NCBI RefSeq assembly: GCF_026262505.1
Contig: NC_067207.1
Location: 25,574,082 to 25,638,081 of the forward strand
Length of the DNA stretch: 64,000 nucleotides
DNA from: Trichomonas vaginalis G3
Lineage: Eukaryota > Parabasalia > Trichomonadida > Trichomonadidae
Direction of reading: 5' to 3'
Below, piece by piece: positions 8,251-20,909 of this stretch; the first letter of the stretch is position 1, and every line of letters starts with the position of its first letter. Made by a program: the position numbers and the translations under genes. Below the pieces are notes generated by a model that worked only from the letters and a program-made list of their open reading frames with translations, did no database searches and was not told where the DNA came from.

Positions 8251-10840
8251 ATTGAATAATTCTATATATTGAGATTAATAATTTGATAAAGACTTCAATT
8301 AAAAATTATTGAAAAAGATTAAGGATGTTCAGGTGATAATAATAGAAGAAATAATAAAGAAAGCTGTAAATTGTAAAGTATTGAAATTTAAAATGTAGAA
8401 GTAATAGAAAAATAATTTATGTTTTTCCAAGTAGGAAATAGGTTCTTGTAACACATTTAAGAAATGCTAAGTTTTGAGAAGTAAAGAATTTGAAAGTGGC
8501 AGATTATACTAAAATAATTATGTTATTTATTTGTTGATAAAAGATAAGAAAAATAACAAGTATATTTACAAAAAAGGGGAATTTGCATTGAAATTAGATA
8601 TAAAATAAATTTTATTTATAACAATTGTTTAATATATATTATAGGATAAATGTAAGTATTTCATAAATTGAATGCTAATTCGAGGTAAATTTAATATAGG
8701 GTAAATTCCACATTTAGATGTAAATGAACTACGTTGAAAATTTCAGAAGACGTTCCCAAAATTGAAAAGACTCTTTTCAAAAAATAACTTCTCAAAAATA
8801 AACCCTATTTTGTTGGCAAATTCAAAATATATATCGTAAATAATTTTTAACACAATTCAACTTATTAATTCTAATTATATTTACTTAAAATTCAATTCAA
8901 AATTCAATTTTTTGAAATTCATGTAAAAGTAAACTAATCAGAATGATTGATCATTTTCCAAAATGAAAAACAAATATATCATTAATACTGAATACAATTG
9001 AATTTTCTTTGAATTTTTTTTACAAATTAATATAGAAATTTTGGGAATCATTCAATTTTATTCTTGTTATCAATGGTTAATCTGATTTAATTCAATTATA
9101 TTTCAAATTTAAAAATATCATAATTTGATTTTTTTTTAACTTTTTGAATTTTGATCTTTTAATTTTAGTTGTTAAATTCCTAATTATAATCTTTGTTCTA
9201 ATTGCTTTGATTTTGTTCACTTTCATCTATAATTAATATTATTTTTCTTCTTTAATTATGTAAAATAATCATCTTTTGTATTGCGATTTTTTCGAATATT
9301 GTCTTCAAATGTCCATCCATGCTTTAGAAAATTATTTTTTTTTCGATTAATGAATGGCTTTGATAACGAAATTTTATTAATTTACTTTTCTTATTGATCA
9401 ATTAGAATCAATTGTCATTTCTTTACGATTAATATTAATTACCCTCAATTTTTAACTTTTGCAACTCCAAAAACCAGGTGTTTTTCCAGAACTACCATCT
9501 AGGATGAGTCCTAGGAGCTATAATTCTAGGGTTAGATGATACCCACTTAGTACTTTTATTTGTATATGTTTTAGTGGAATTTGGTGAGGGGTCATGAAAT
9601 TCGTATCTAATTTGCTATCATCTAAGCTGGTAAAAGTTAGAGAAAGCTATTTACTGGTTGTATATTACAAATATACCTTGTAATAGAAAATATAAGGGTT
9701 TGTGATTTAAATTCGCTCAATTAGCTCGAAAATTTGTTTTATATCCATGACAAACTAACACAATCCTATTTATGTGATTGCCGATCTGTTCCCAAAATAT
9801 ATCAGCATGAATATATATATATTGATATTATTTGCAATTTCATCATTAAATAGTACTTTTTTTCTATTTTTAATTTAGAAATAGTATATTTATATGATAG
9901 CGACACAAGATTTTAATTAAAAAATATATGTTATCGATCATCACACTCAAATTGAATTTCAAAAATTTTAGAATTTTTCAATTTCAATATTGAAAATATA
10001 TTTCTTATATCATAGTGATTCATGTTATAATAATATGGAGAAAAATATTGTTTTAAATCTAAAATTTAAAATGAATGATTGGGCATTACATTATTCCAAT
10101 TTATTGTTTATTTGTTAATCTAGTGGAAACAAGTAATATTTTGGAGAAACAAAAATTTGAAATTTGAAATTTTGAAAAAAATGCATGAATCGGTAATTAA
10201 ACATTGATTTATTAATTTATTAGCCATGTCTTTGATGTTGGTCTTACTCATAAGCCGATTTAAAGAATTAATTTTTCCAAATCGTGTTTGACATTAACAC
10301 ATATAGATATATCAGGAAAAAAGGTATCACTTATCAAGTTATTGGTTTTTATGTATCTCCTAACTTTGCCTCGTTCTGAATACAATTCTAGTTAACGAAT
10401 TTTAAATAACTATATGAAGAATACATCATTTTGGTTTTATTATTATTAAAATGATATATATTAGCTATATCTATGCTTGTAAGAATATTATCCCGTGAAT
10501 TGGAAACAGAAAAAATAAATTTAGACAGAAAATGCATATCTTGAAAAAATAATATGAAATTTAGCTTTGATATTATTATCCGATAAAATATGCATGATAA
10601 TTACTCCGCAAATAAAATTTAGGAAGCAAGTTGTGACGGTTTGGGGGTTTTCAATGGCCCAGAAGGAAGGAAGTATCGTTTTATCAGGCAACAAGAGGTC
10701 TTGAAATGAGTAAAGGACTGATCACCCTTGAAAGGTTCAAACTTGCTTGCGCGCCGCAGTCTTAAAAATGATATGTTTCACCTCTATGACAGTTGTTGGA
10801 TGAACAATTGTGTAGCGGGATGAAATCTGAGTGCGGCCTG
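8251..10840. other. 2.6-kb AT-rich non-coding stretch
   Basis: No reading frame of note. Near 9441-9465 there is a 25-base sequence matching, inverted and with one difference, the sequence at 13997-14021. At 9510-9530 a small CTAGGA/TCCTAG stem appears. Bases 10620-10740 are less AT-rich but unrecognised. Confidence 0.6.
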
Positions 10841-11070
10841 GGGCTGCAGCATCAATCTTCCCGGCATCTTTACCGCAATCATCTCTTAGATTGCACACAA
10901 AGTTGCGAACGAGCAGTTTTCTATGCGGTAAAGATGCCGGAAAGAGAGAGCCGTAGTGATTCTCTGCTGCAGCGTCAATCTTCCCGGCATCTTTACCGCA
11001 ATCATCTCTTAGATTGCACACAAAGTTGCGAACGAGCAGTTTTCTATGCGGTAAAGATGCCGGAAAGAGA
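10841..11070. repeat. 123-bp hairpin-bearing tandem repeat
   Basis: Two units start at 10853 and 10976 (period 123). Each contains an outer stem of 17 bp (CCGGCATCTTTACCGCA with TGCGGTAAAGATGCCGG) and an inner GCAATC/GATTGC stem. Frames seen through it change with the repeat and are not taken as genes. It directly adjoins the left arm of the first palindrome. Confidence 0.85.
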
Positions 11071-11100
11071 GAGTCGATGTGAGGTTCTTTTCGAGGGCTC

Positions 11101-12537
11101 CTCGAATGGAACAATGTTCCGCATTCATAACTTGAACGCGGAAGTTTGACCGACAAGAGTGTATTGTGCACTCCTGTCGGTCGCAGTGTCTCATTCTGGG
11201 AGACATTGCCTCTGCATGTCTCCCAGAATGGAACAATGTTCCGCATTGATAACTTGAACGCGGAAGTTTGACCGACAAGAGTGCATTATCCAATCTTTTT
11301 TGTCATATACCTCAACCCACAAAGACAAAACCTTACATAAAATAGGTAAACTTTGTTTTTCACTTAATAATGTTTATTTTTAATTTTTTGTTCTTTATAT
11401 AACTTTTTCTTCTACTAAACTATTTTACAGACTCTACTGAGCTATCCTCACATATATACCTGTGACAATAACACATATATACTCCCTTCATATTCTGATC
11501 TCATGACATATTACAGCACAAACTATAATTATACAACATACCTCATAAAGTCTGATTTTACCCCTATCTAAGCGTTCAAAACCTATTTTTCCCGCGTAAT
11601 CTGATTCTTCTGGCTCTGCTGATTCGATTTCTGCTGTCAGATCGTGAAAATATGCATCACACAATGATAAACACAAAATACACAACTTAATATTTTCCTT
11701 AAAATTGTCAATTCCTCGATCTTGACATATTTATTATTTCCTCCGTTTTCCCTCACAAATATATTTAATTTTCTGAATAAGACGTATAATAAAATGAATA
11801 TCTTAAAAACTAAAATACAAAATTAATGTTGGGTAATGACTAGATATAGTATGCACTTTTGAATTCATACATTTTTTGAAAAAATTGTATTTTCAAAAAA
11901 AGATGTTGTTTCAGTATGAACTTGAAGAGAAATTTTAAGGAAAATATTAAGTTGTGTATTTTGTGTTTATCTCATTGTGTGATGCATATTTTCACGATCT
12001 GACAGCAGAAATCGAATCAGCAGAGCCAGAAGAATCAGATTACGCGGGAAAATAGGTTTTGAACGCTTAGATAGGGGTAAAATCAGACTTTATGAGGTAT
12101 GTTGTATAATTATAGTTTGTGCTGTAATATGTCATGAGATCAGAATATGAAGGGAGTATATATGTGTTATTGTCACAGGTATATATGTGAGGATAGCTCA
12201 GTAGAGTCTGTAAAATAGTTTAGTAGAAGAAAAAGTTATATAAAGAACAAAAAATTAAAAATAAACATTATTAAGTGAAAAACAAAGTTTACCTATTTTA
12301 TGTAAGGTTTTGTCTTTGTGGGTTGAGGTATATGACAAAAAAGATTGGATAATGCACTCTTGTCGGTCAAACTTCCGCGTTCAAGTTATGAATGCGGAAC
12401 ATTGTTCCATTCTGGGAGACATGCAGAGGCAATGTCTCCCAGAATGAGACACTGCGACCGACAGGAGTGCACAATACACTCTTGTCGGTCAAACTTCCGC
12501 GTTCAAGTTATGAATGCGGAACATTGTTCCATTCTGG
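11101..12537. repeat. Giant palindrome P1 (arms about 605 bp)
   Basis: The left arm (11101-11705) is repeated in inverted orientation at about 11932-12537, with a central spacer of about 225 bp; for example 11281 pairs with 12357 and 11700 with 11937. Outer parts of the arms are 122-bp tandem units and inner parts are unique sequence containing a 60-codon frame. The few mismatches between arms point to recent origin or ongoing conversion. The right side extends for one more tandem unit to 12691. It resembles a foldback-type element. Confidence 0.9.
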
Positions 12538-12691
12538 GAGACATGCAGAGGCAATGTCTCCCAGAATGAGACATTGCGACCGACAGGAGTGCATAATACA
12601 CTCTTGTCGGTCAAAGTTTTGCAATCACATTCTGATTGCAGAAGATTGTCTCATTCTGGGAGACATGCAGAGGCAGTGTCTCCCGAAATGA
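12345..12691. repeat. 122-bp tandem units, right side of P1
   Basis: About 2.8 units with period 122 (starts near 12347, 12478 and 12600; the last is divergent). Each unit holds three stems: the ends pair (GCACTCTTGTCGGTC with GACCGACAGGAGTGC), a CCGCGTTCA/TGAATGCGG stem, and a TTCTGGGAGACAT/ATGTCTCCCAGAA stem. The left arm has inverted copies at 11101-11290. Confidence 0.85.
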
Positions 12692-15600
12692 TACCGTCAT
12701 ACCAACACCAATTTATTCCTTCTTTCCATTGTCATACAATTCAATATTTTTATCAATCTTAATCAACTTTTTTTATTCTTCTTTAATTCAATTTATCTTT
12801 CTCCTAGAATATCTATTCCTTTAACAGACATAAAATCACTAATCGAGCTTTTTCAATACTCAAAATTTCATATAAATCTTTGTTATTTTTTCTCTCATCG
12901 CTTATTTTATTAAATATACATATTTCCTCTCACATATCCCTCTTCATATATATTGGATCTCAACACTCATCTATTAGAACAATATATTTTCGCTTAATCT
13001 CATATTATTCATTAACAATCTTTCATCTTCTTATTTCTAGTTAACCTACCAATATATATATATAGAATATATGCCCAATTACATATTCAGATACATTAAA
13101 TTCAAGAAATTCTTCTAATATTATTCTCCTATTCATAATAAAATCATATTTAGTCTCACATCACAATTCTATCAGTTCTCCAATATCATATCATATTGGT
13201 AACATCACATATATCTCTTATAATATCACTTAAATTTGTATTTTTTTATTAATTATATTTAATTAGTTCTACATTCTATTATTATAGAGGTTTGACAAAC
13301 TCATCAATAGTTAAAATCAAAATCTATTCAGAACTTTGAATCTAATGAAAATTACATTTCGATATCTTTTTGCAAGCTTAATTTTTTGTATTATCTTAAA
13401 ATACATTTAGTAATGTTATGTACGTATTGAATTCAAATTATAGCGCAGTAACATGCAACTCATCTTAAGATTCACATTTCATTTTCACAATTATTGCATA
13501 TATACATCAATAACATATTGTACTCATATATCTACACGACTCTAAACTCAATGACATCAAATAATGCTTGTAATATTTAAAATAATTTTTGCATTTTTGA
13601 TTCTCAGCTTAACTTCTATAAATGTCACCAAAACATTTCATTCCTACCAAGAAATAATATATTAGTAATTAAGCGTTTATTACCATTGTTACTCACATCA
13701 TATTAATTCATTTTTGTAATTTTTTAAATAAATGACTGGAATCATAAACCCTATGTACCCATATCAACATGTTAAAATTTCAAAGTCTGAAACTTAGTAT
13801 ACATTGAGTTTCATGAAATCAGATAATCTCGTAGATTTATTAAATATTATATATTGCTGGCCAATAATGATGCAGCATGATTCTCCATCATATCAGCATT
13901 CTAAACATATCTTTATTTTGTCAATTGGCATAAATTAAGGGTGCTTTTCAGGCGATAAATGGTATTTTAGATACCTGGGTAGGGTGTCATGAAAAAGTTG
14001 CAAAAGTCAAAAATTGAGGGTATTGTTTAATTTTAATTAAATGTTACTTATTTTTCTTCAGTTTTTCTAATTTTGGCCTCAAACTTGAATTGCTCTTTGT
14101 TGAATTTTACCATATCAAGCGAATACTAATTAATAGTATTCATCCGCTTTAATTAATTCAATTTATCATTTTGAATGATCCTATATAGGGTCTCTCAATT
14201 TATTCAAATGTCATTCAAAAATAACCAAGAATTTTTCATCTATCAATTTATTAAGTGTTATTTTTCTCGTTAATTGCTTCCTTGTCTAAATTCGTTATAT
14301 TCTAATTTATAAAATGTAAAAAAAGATTCATAGGCCTATTGAAAATCAATTTGAAATGTTTGATTGACAAGTTAAATAATTGTTATTTAATATTGCGTTA
14401 GTATTGATTGTTAATCGATATTTTATTTGATTTCAATGATGATTTTGTTCTCTCAATTTTTTGAATCAATTGAAAATTTTTCAATAAATCATTTATTAAC
14501 GAACTTTTTTCAAATTTGTCATTATTAGAAGGAGATACGCCTGCAACCAATAAATATTAAATTTTTGGAATATTTACAATAAAAGTTTGTGCATTCAAGT
14601 TTAATTTATAAAAAATAAACAGGCTTATTCTCATATTTTTATAATGTTTTATACCACTAATTTTTTACATTCAAAAATTGATAAAAATTTTGATAATGAA
14701 GGTTAATTTACAACGTACTTGTATACTATTTTCTCAATTTTTCTTGTTCTCTTCTAGCCATTGAATATAAAATACTCATTTTCAAAAAGACGATTGTTAA
14801 TTTTTGTATTTTTACCCCATTCCTTTGTTTGCCTATTCTCTATTCCTCTGATATTTGTATTATCTTATTTAAATTAATTCAAAGCAAAGATTATCTTTTT
14901 CAACTCCTCATTTACTTCGTATTATCTTTTATTCCTATGACCAAAAAGTGTATGATGTATTTATATTATTTTTACAAGTTACATATGTCCTTTCTTAAAA
15001 TCTCTATAATACACAATAAATTAATTCACCTTTTTGTTACAAATTCGTATATTAAATAATATGCTACGATTGAATATACGCTTTGTGTCCAATCATACCA
15101 AAAATTTAGACAATCAACAATCATTCGCATTTTTTCCAATTAGATAATATATTAATATTCACTATGCACTGTAATATCATAATGTTTCTTGATATCTATT
15201 TCATGGGTTCGATTTTAATTGATTTAAAATTTCATCATGATTCACATCTCAACGCTTGCAATTATTAAATTAGCAACAATATCTGAATACAATTTTTAAA
15301 TATTTACTCCATCGATGCTAATTTTGGGTTGTCTTGATTTATGAACAGGCCTAAAAACCATAAAACTTCGTTTCTGCCTTGATAAGTAGTATATTTGTTT
15401 ATATTCCATTTCAACGATGATGAAATATATTAAAAGCATACGAAATTTGAAGTGATCTTTAATATGATCTGAAATTTTGATGTTACACAAATTTTAGTCT
15501 TTTTTGATATAGGTCAAATCTTTGCCATAAAAAATTTTGAAAAATTTAATAAATTTACCCTACTTTTCCAACATTTAGAAAACATGCATGACCTACCCAG

Positions 15601-16956
15601 GGTCCAAAAATTGGTATTTTCTGCGCTCAGGCAACATGAGTTTTTGGGCCGCCAAATGAATAGCTCAAATAGTTTCCTCATATAGAGACATGCTTATGCT
15701 TAGAGTTTGAAGGGAATCTAAAGTGATTTTTTTCTGCATTTCGAAATCTAATGCAATCTTAAAATCATGATTAAACTGCGAATCTGGGCGCAATTTTTTA
15801 ATATGTTAATATATGAAGGTACTCCTACTACTGCGAATGCTTCAAATGAAAATTCAAGAAATCAGATTAATTTGATCACATTAGTATAGTAGTGGTCAAT
15901 CCAAAAACTCATATGTTGATATATAACCTATAGAAATGATAATTATCGACTCTTCATTGAAATGCATAAGATTTAATAATCTCATAAATATTCTTTTTAA
16001 TTTTCAGTATTTCGTGTGCATTTAGATTGCATATACCTGTATATGATATTTCTAGAATGTTTTGGTTAGATATTAAGTTTTTTAGATTAATATTTTAACA
16101 TTTTGATAAAACAAGCAATTGTTCCATTTTGGAATCGCGATTGAACTCTAGTTTGACTAATATGATGTTGTATGATCAAATAAATTCTAACTTCATGAGA
16201 TAAATTTTGAAATTAGAAAATGCGATATCTGACTCAAATATTTATCTGAGCACATTTAACATTCAATTATAAACTAAAGTAATATACAGCAGATTCGATT
16301 TGGCTTATATTTTAAATATTCAACAAATAATCTTATAAAATTGTGCTATTCACGTTTCTCAAAGATGAATTAAGCATTTACAACTTGTGCATTGATGGAA
16401 TTAGATATGGATTCTAATGTTAATCGATATTTTGTAAATTGATATATATTTTATCATGGTTTGACATTTGATCGTGTTGAAACCGGAATTGCAATATGCA
16501 TCATCTATATATATAATTGTCAAAATATGAGCTATAGATTTTTAAATTATGCTCCTGATTATGAGTGACTTATATGATTATATTGAATTGAGTAGTAAGA
16601 ATCATAAATATTAGAATATTACGATAATGTATTATAACCTTATAGAAGCTTAAGGCTAAAAATGATGATGAAAATGTAGCTCAAATTTAAGTCTAAAATT
16701 TGAAAAAATTAAGTGCTTATGATAGTATGACGATATTGGTGTTTGAATGTAAGAAATTAGAGATGTATTAGAAGCATTATGAGAAATAATAAGATATAAA
16801 AACAAATTTTATGAAATAATTTAAGTTATAAGAGGTATTAACATTGGTAATGTGTGAATAAGATAGTAGAATTGTATTGGATCTTTGATTAGTATTTTAT
16901 AACAATTTATTAATGTAGATGTGATTAGAATGTTGGATTTCAAAGGAGAAAGCGGA
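12692..16956. other. 4.3-kb AT-rich non-coding stretch between palindromes
   Basis: No supported gene; short frames are low-complexity Phe/Ile/Leu. Around 13946-14025 and, inverted, 15560-15640 there is a weakly conserved pair sharing CCTGGGTAGG and a nearby ATACC/GGTAT core. These may be the ends of an old 1.7-kb element. Nothing else recognised. Confidence 0.55.
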
Positions 16957-18754
16957 TTGTTCACTCTTGTTGGTCTGCATGTGTCATTCCGGGAGACATT
17001 GCCTGTGCATGTCTCCCAGAATGGCATACTGTTCCGCATTCATAACTTGAATGCGGAACTTTGACCGACAAGAGTGCATTGTGCACTCTTGTTGGTCTGC
17101 ATGTGTCATTCCGGGAGACATTGCCTGTGCATGTCTCCCAGAATGGCATACTGTTCCGCATTCATAACTTGAATGCGGAACTTTGACCGACAAGAGTGCA
17201 TTGTGCACTCTTGTTGGTCTGCATGTGTCATTCCGGGAGACATTGCCTGTGCATGTCTCCCAGAATGAACAATTTATTGCAATCAGAATACGATTGCAAA
17301 ACTTTGACCGACAAGAGTGCATTGTGCACTCTTGTTGTCATCCACTATGATACTTAGAGAAAATACTTTACTTACATTATTTAAAATATTAATTTCCCTA
17401 TTTAATATTTATTTATTATTTTTTGTGCTTTATATTCCCTATGGCATGTACTGAACTATTTTATAGACTCTACCGAGCTATCTCCACATATAAACATTTG
17501 ACAATAACACATATATACTCTCTTCATATTCTAGTCTCATGACATATTATTGCAAAAGCTATATTTATACAGCATACCTCATAAAGTCTCATTATATCCC
17601 TATCTAAGCGTTCAAAACCTATTTTCCCCACGTAATCTGATTCTTCAGGCTCCGCTGATTCGATTTCTGCTGTCAGATCGTGAAAATATGAATCACATAA
17701 CAAGATAAACACAAATCCAAAATAATAATGTTTTCTTCAAATTGACTCTTCCACGATATTCATATATTTGTTATTAATTCCGTTTTCCCTTACAAATGTA
17801 TTTAATTTTCTGAATAATACGTATTATAAAATGAATATCTCAAAAACTAAATTAAAAAATTAATACTGGGTAATAACTAGATATATTGTGACTTTTTGAA
17901 TTCACACACTTTTGGAAAAAATTGAATTTTTCTAAAATGATGTTGTTTGAACATGAACTTAAAGAGTTTTTTTACGGAAAATATCAAGTTGGGTAACTTG
18001 TGTTTATCTTGTTATGTGATTCATATTTTCACGATCTGACAGCAGAAATCGAATCAGCGGAGCCTGAAGAATCAGATTACGTGGGAAAAATAGGTTTTGA
18101 ACGCTTAGATAGGGATATAATGAGACTTTATGAGGTATGCTGTATAAATATAGCTTTTGCAATAATATGTCATGAGACTAGAATATGACGAGAGTATATA
18201 TGTGTTATTGTCAAATGTTTATATGTGGAGATAGCTCGGTAGAGTCTATAAAATAGTTCAGTACATGCCATAGGGAATATAAAGCACAAAAATAATAAAT
18301 AAATATTAAATAGGGAAATTAATATTTTAAATAATGTAAGTAAAGTATTTTCTCTAAATATCATAGTGGATGACAAACAAGAGTGCACAATGCACTCTTG
18401 TCAGTCAAAGTTTTGCAATCGTATTCTGATTGCAATAAATCGTTTCATTCTGGGAGACATGCACAGGCAATGTCTCCCGGAATGACACATGCAGACCAAC
18501 AAGAGTGCACAATGCACTCTTGTCGGTCAAAGTCCCGCATTCAAGTTATGAATGCGGAACAGTATGCCATTCTGGGAGACATGCACAGGCAATGTCTCCC
18601 GGAATGACACATGCAGACCAACAAGAGTGCACAATGCACTCTTGTCGGTCAAAGTTCCGCATTCAAGTTATGAATGCGGAACAGTATGCCATTCTGGGAG
18701 ACATGCACAGGCAATGTCTCCCGGAATGACACATGCAGACCAACAAGAGTGCAC
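16957..18754. repeat. Giant palindrome P2 (arms about 755 bp)
   Basis: The left arm (16957-17715) is repeated inverted at about 17997-18754 with a central spacer of about 280 bp; 17341 pairs with 18370 and 17701 with 18011. Outer parts are 122-bp units, three on the left. The inner unique part is homologous to that of P1 (same 60-codon frame, about 75 percent similar). P1 and P2 are therefore two copies of one foldback-like family. Confidence 0.9.
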
Positions 18755-19096
18755 AATGCACTCTTGTCGGTCAAAGTTCCGCATTCAAGTTATGAATGCG
18801 GAACAGTATGCCATTCTGGGAGACATGCACAGGCAATGTCTCCCGGAATGACACATGCAGACCAACAAGAGTGCACAATGCACTCTTGTCGGTCAAAGTT
18901 CCGCATTCAAGTTATGAATGCGGAACAGTATGCCATTCTGGGAGACATGCACAGGCAATGTCTCCCGGAATGACACATGCAGACCAACAAGAGTGCACAA
19001 TGCACTCTTGTCGGTCAAAGTCCCGCATTCAAGTTATGAATGCGGAACAGTATGCCATTCTGGGAGACATGCACAGGCAATGTCTCCCGGAATGAC
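18373..19096. repeat. 122-bp tandem array, right side of P2
   Basis: Six units with period 122 (starts near 18383, 18505, 18627, 18749, 18871 and 18993). The last five are almost identical. Each has the three-stem layout described for P1. The repeated 74-99-codon frames across the array are repeat artefacts. Confidence 0.92.
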
Positions 19097-19391
19097 ATGC
19101 TTAGAACAATAATGCACTCTATCCTCCCTAAATTCTTCGTATTCCAGTTATTTTCTTCATTTTTTTACTTTTTAAATTTTTTTTCTCTAATTTCTTATAT
19201 TTATTTCTATAAATATTTTCCTAATGTAATCACACATTAAATTTTCATATTTCACAGAGAAACTTGTCAGACGATAAAAATTTTTTACACACAAAATTTT
19301 TCTTGGTGAAAAAGACCATCTTCTTATAACAAATCATTATTTACAGCTTACAAATAAAAAACAAAATATATAAATAAATAGAAATTATGAA
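19097..19391. other. AT-rich spacer after P2
   Basis: No gene. It contains pyrimidine-rich sequence and the 3' side of the transposase gene; no terminal repeat was recognised. Confidence 0.5.
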
Positions 19392-20909
19392 TTAATTTTC
19401 AATTTCAACATCCTTACCTCTGACATACAATGATAAAAATTGATATCCGATTGCTCCTCCTCTTGGGATCACATAACACCAATTTTCATCGATCACAACA
19501 TATTCGCCTTGTAAATCAAGTCTCTTATAAAATTTAAAAGAGGCATGACCATCTCTTCCGAGTGTAAGTGAAACAATGGCAAATCTGATAAATATGATAT
19601 GTGAATGTTCATGAAGCAGTTCAATTTGGTCTGGCTGAGCTGGAGAAGGAGGATTATAATTTGGTTCAGGTTCTACTGCGCTTTCAATTTCTGATGGATC
19701 TAGATCATATTCAAGGATTTCTCTTTCTTCTTCTGGAGTGAATCCTTCAAGATCTTCTTCATCATCACTTCCATCCCAGTCTTCATCATCTGAAACTATT
19801 TCTTCAATCTGGGTATTTTCCTGTCTCCTATGGCGTCGTTCATTGATCTCACTGAACTCTTGAAGGAGGTCAAAATCAGGGGCGTCTTCCTCTTCTGCGT
19901 TTTGGCCAAGAAGCTCGCCTACTGTGAATTGAGCCTTCACTTCGTCAATCCGTTCAATGAAGTCTGAGGCCTCTTCGTCAGAGATACGTGGTTGGATGCT
20001 TTCATTTTCTTCAAGATCTTTGATGTGCATACTGAATGCAGTCTCAATGAGCTCAGGAGTCAGCGCATTCCAGCAACGTATTAAAATATACACTGCCAAC
20101 TTCAGCGTGCACTCGAGGGAAGTGTCGATAGAATAGTAAGTCCACCATGTTCTCGTTGCCATATTCTTTAAGGCGCCAAAGACATGCATGTCAAGAGGTT
20201 GGCACAGATCGGTGCATCCAACTGGAATGAAGACGAGTGTGATGTTCAAGTCTTTAGCAAGCTTCTTTGTTTCTGCATTTCTGTGGCTAGAATATGTATC
20301 AAGAAACAAGTAGATTCTATCATTTTGAATGTAACTTGGATTCTCGCGATAACGATCGTTGTAATACTTTCTAAGCCATCTGAGATATTCTTGAAATACC
20401 TCCTTTGTGGCCCAACCTGTTTCGGAATGCAAAATCAACTCATTGGAAAAGACTCTGTTGTCGTAAATCTGCTTATGGCATGCATCTGTGAGACCCTTGC
20501 AGACAAATGTGAGTGGAAGTTTACTGCCGTCTGCCTGGATTGTGGCAATAATAGTGATTCCTTTCTTCTCGTTATGATTCATGTGGACGTCAACACCTTC
20601 CGAGCCTTTTATTGCATATGTCAGTCCATGAGCGATTCCACATCCGTAAAAGGATTCATCTGCGTTGCAGATTCTCCACAATTCATCCTTGAAGAGTTCC
20701 ATAAGTTGAGCTTTGGTCTGTTTAAAGCTTTCGATACGAGTCTTCATCTCTTCGATGTCTTTTGGCCGACGATGCCAATGTGCTTCACGAGTGGTCAGGT
20801 CGCATCTCTCTCGGAAATTCGAAAGGTAATGATCAGAAACAACAAAATCGTTTCTGAGAATCTCGTTAGGGTAAGCCTTTATGAACATCTTGACAAGCAC
20901 TCTGCACAT
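19392..20909 (-). CDS. Pogo-like DDE_1 transposase, catalytic frame
   Basis: 505 codons. The catalytic core shows the three acidic residues in the CENP-B/pogo (DDE_1) arrangement: D84 in NADESFYG, D204 in LFLDTYSSH and D240 in CTDLCQPLDMHVFG, with 35 residues between the last two. Residues 165-185 (GWATKEVFQEYLRWL) fit the family. After residue 300 comes an acidic, probably disordered region and a C-terminal beta-rich tail. The DNA-binding part lies in the upstream overlapping frame (20879-21292), which differs by -1. It cuts and pastes transposon DNA in the nucleus. No clear terminal inverted repeats were found, so the element limits are unknown. Confidence 0.85.
   Translation of the reverse strand: MCRVLVKMFIKAYPNEILRNDFVVSDHYLSNFRERCDLTTREAHWHRRPKDIEEMKTRIESFKQTKAQLMELFKDELWRICNADESFYGCGIAHGLTYAIKGSEGVDVHMNHNEKKGITIIATIQADGSKLPLTFVCKGLTDACHKQIYDNRVFSNELILHSETGWATKEVFQEYLRWLRKYYNDRYRENPSYIQNDRIYLFLDTYSSHRNAETKKLAKDLNITLVFIPVGCTDLCQPLDMHVFGALKNMATRTWWTYYSIDTSLECTLKLAVYILIRCWNALTPELIETAFSMHIKDLEENESIQPRISDEEASDFIERIDEVKAQFTVGELLGQNAEEEDAPDFDLLQEFSEINERRHRRQENTQIEEIVSDDEDWDGSDDEEDLEGFTPEEEREILEYDLDPSEIESAVEPEPNYNPPSPAQPDQIELLHEHSHIIFIRFAIVSLTLGRDGHASFKFYKRLDLQGEYVVIDENWCYVIPRGGAIGYQFLSLYVRGKDVEIEN

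Noticed and set aside
14829-15490. Frames of 64-76 codons in the AT-rich gap
   Set aside because: Low-complexity Phe/Ile/Leu/Tyr content typical of chance frames in AT-rich DNA.
18383-19240. Series of 64-99-codon frames repeated every 122 bp
   Set aside because: They follow the tandem repeat period exactly, occur on both strands of the palindromes, and the unit is explained by hairpins rather than codons.
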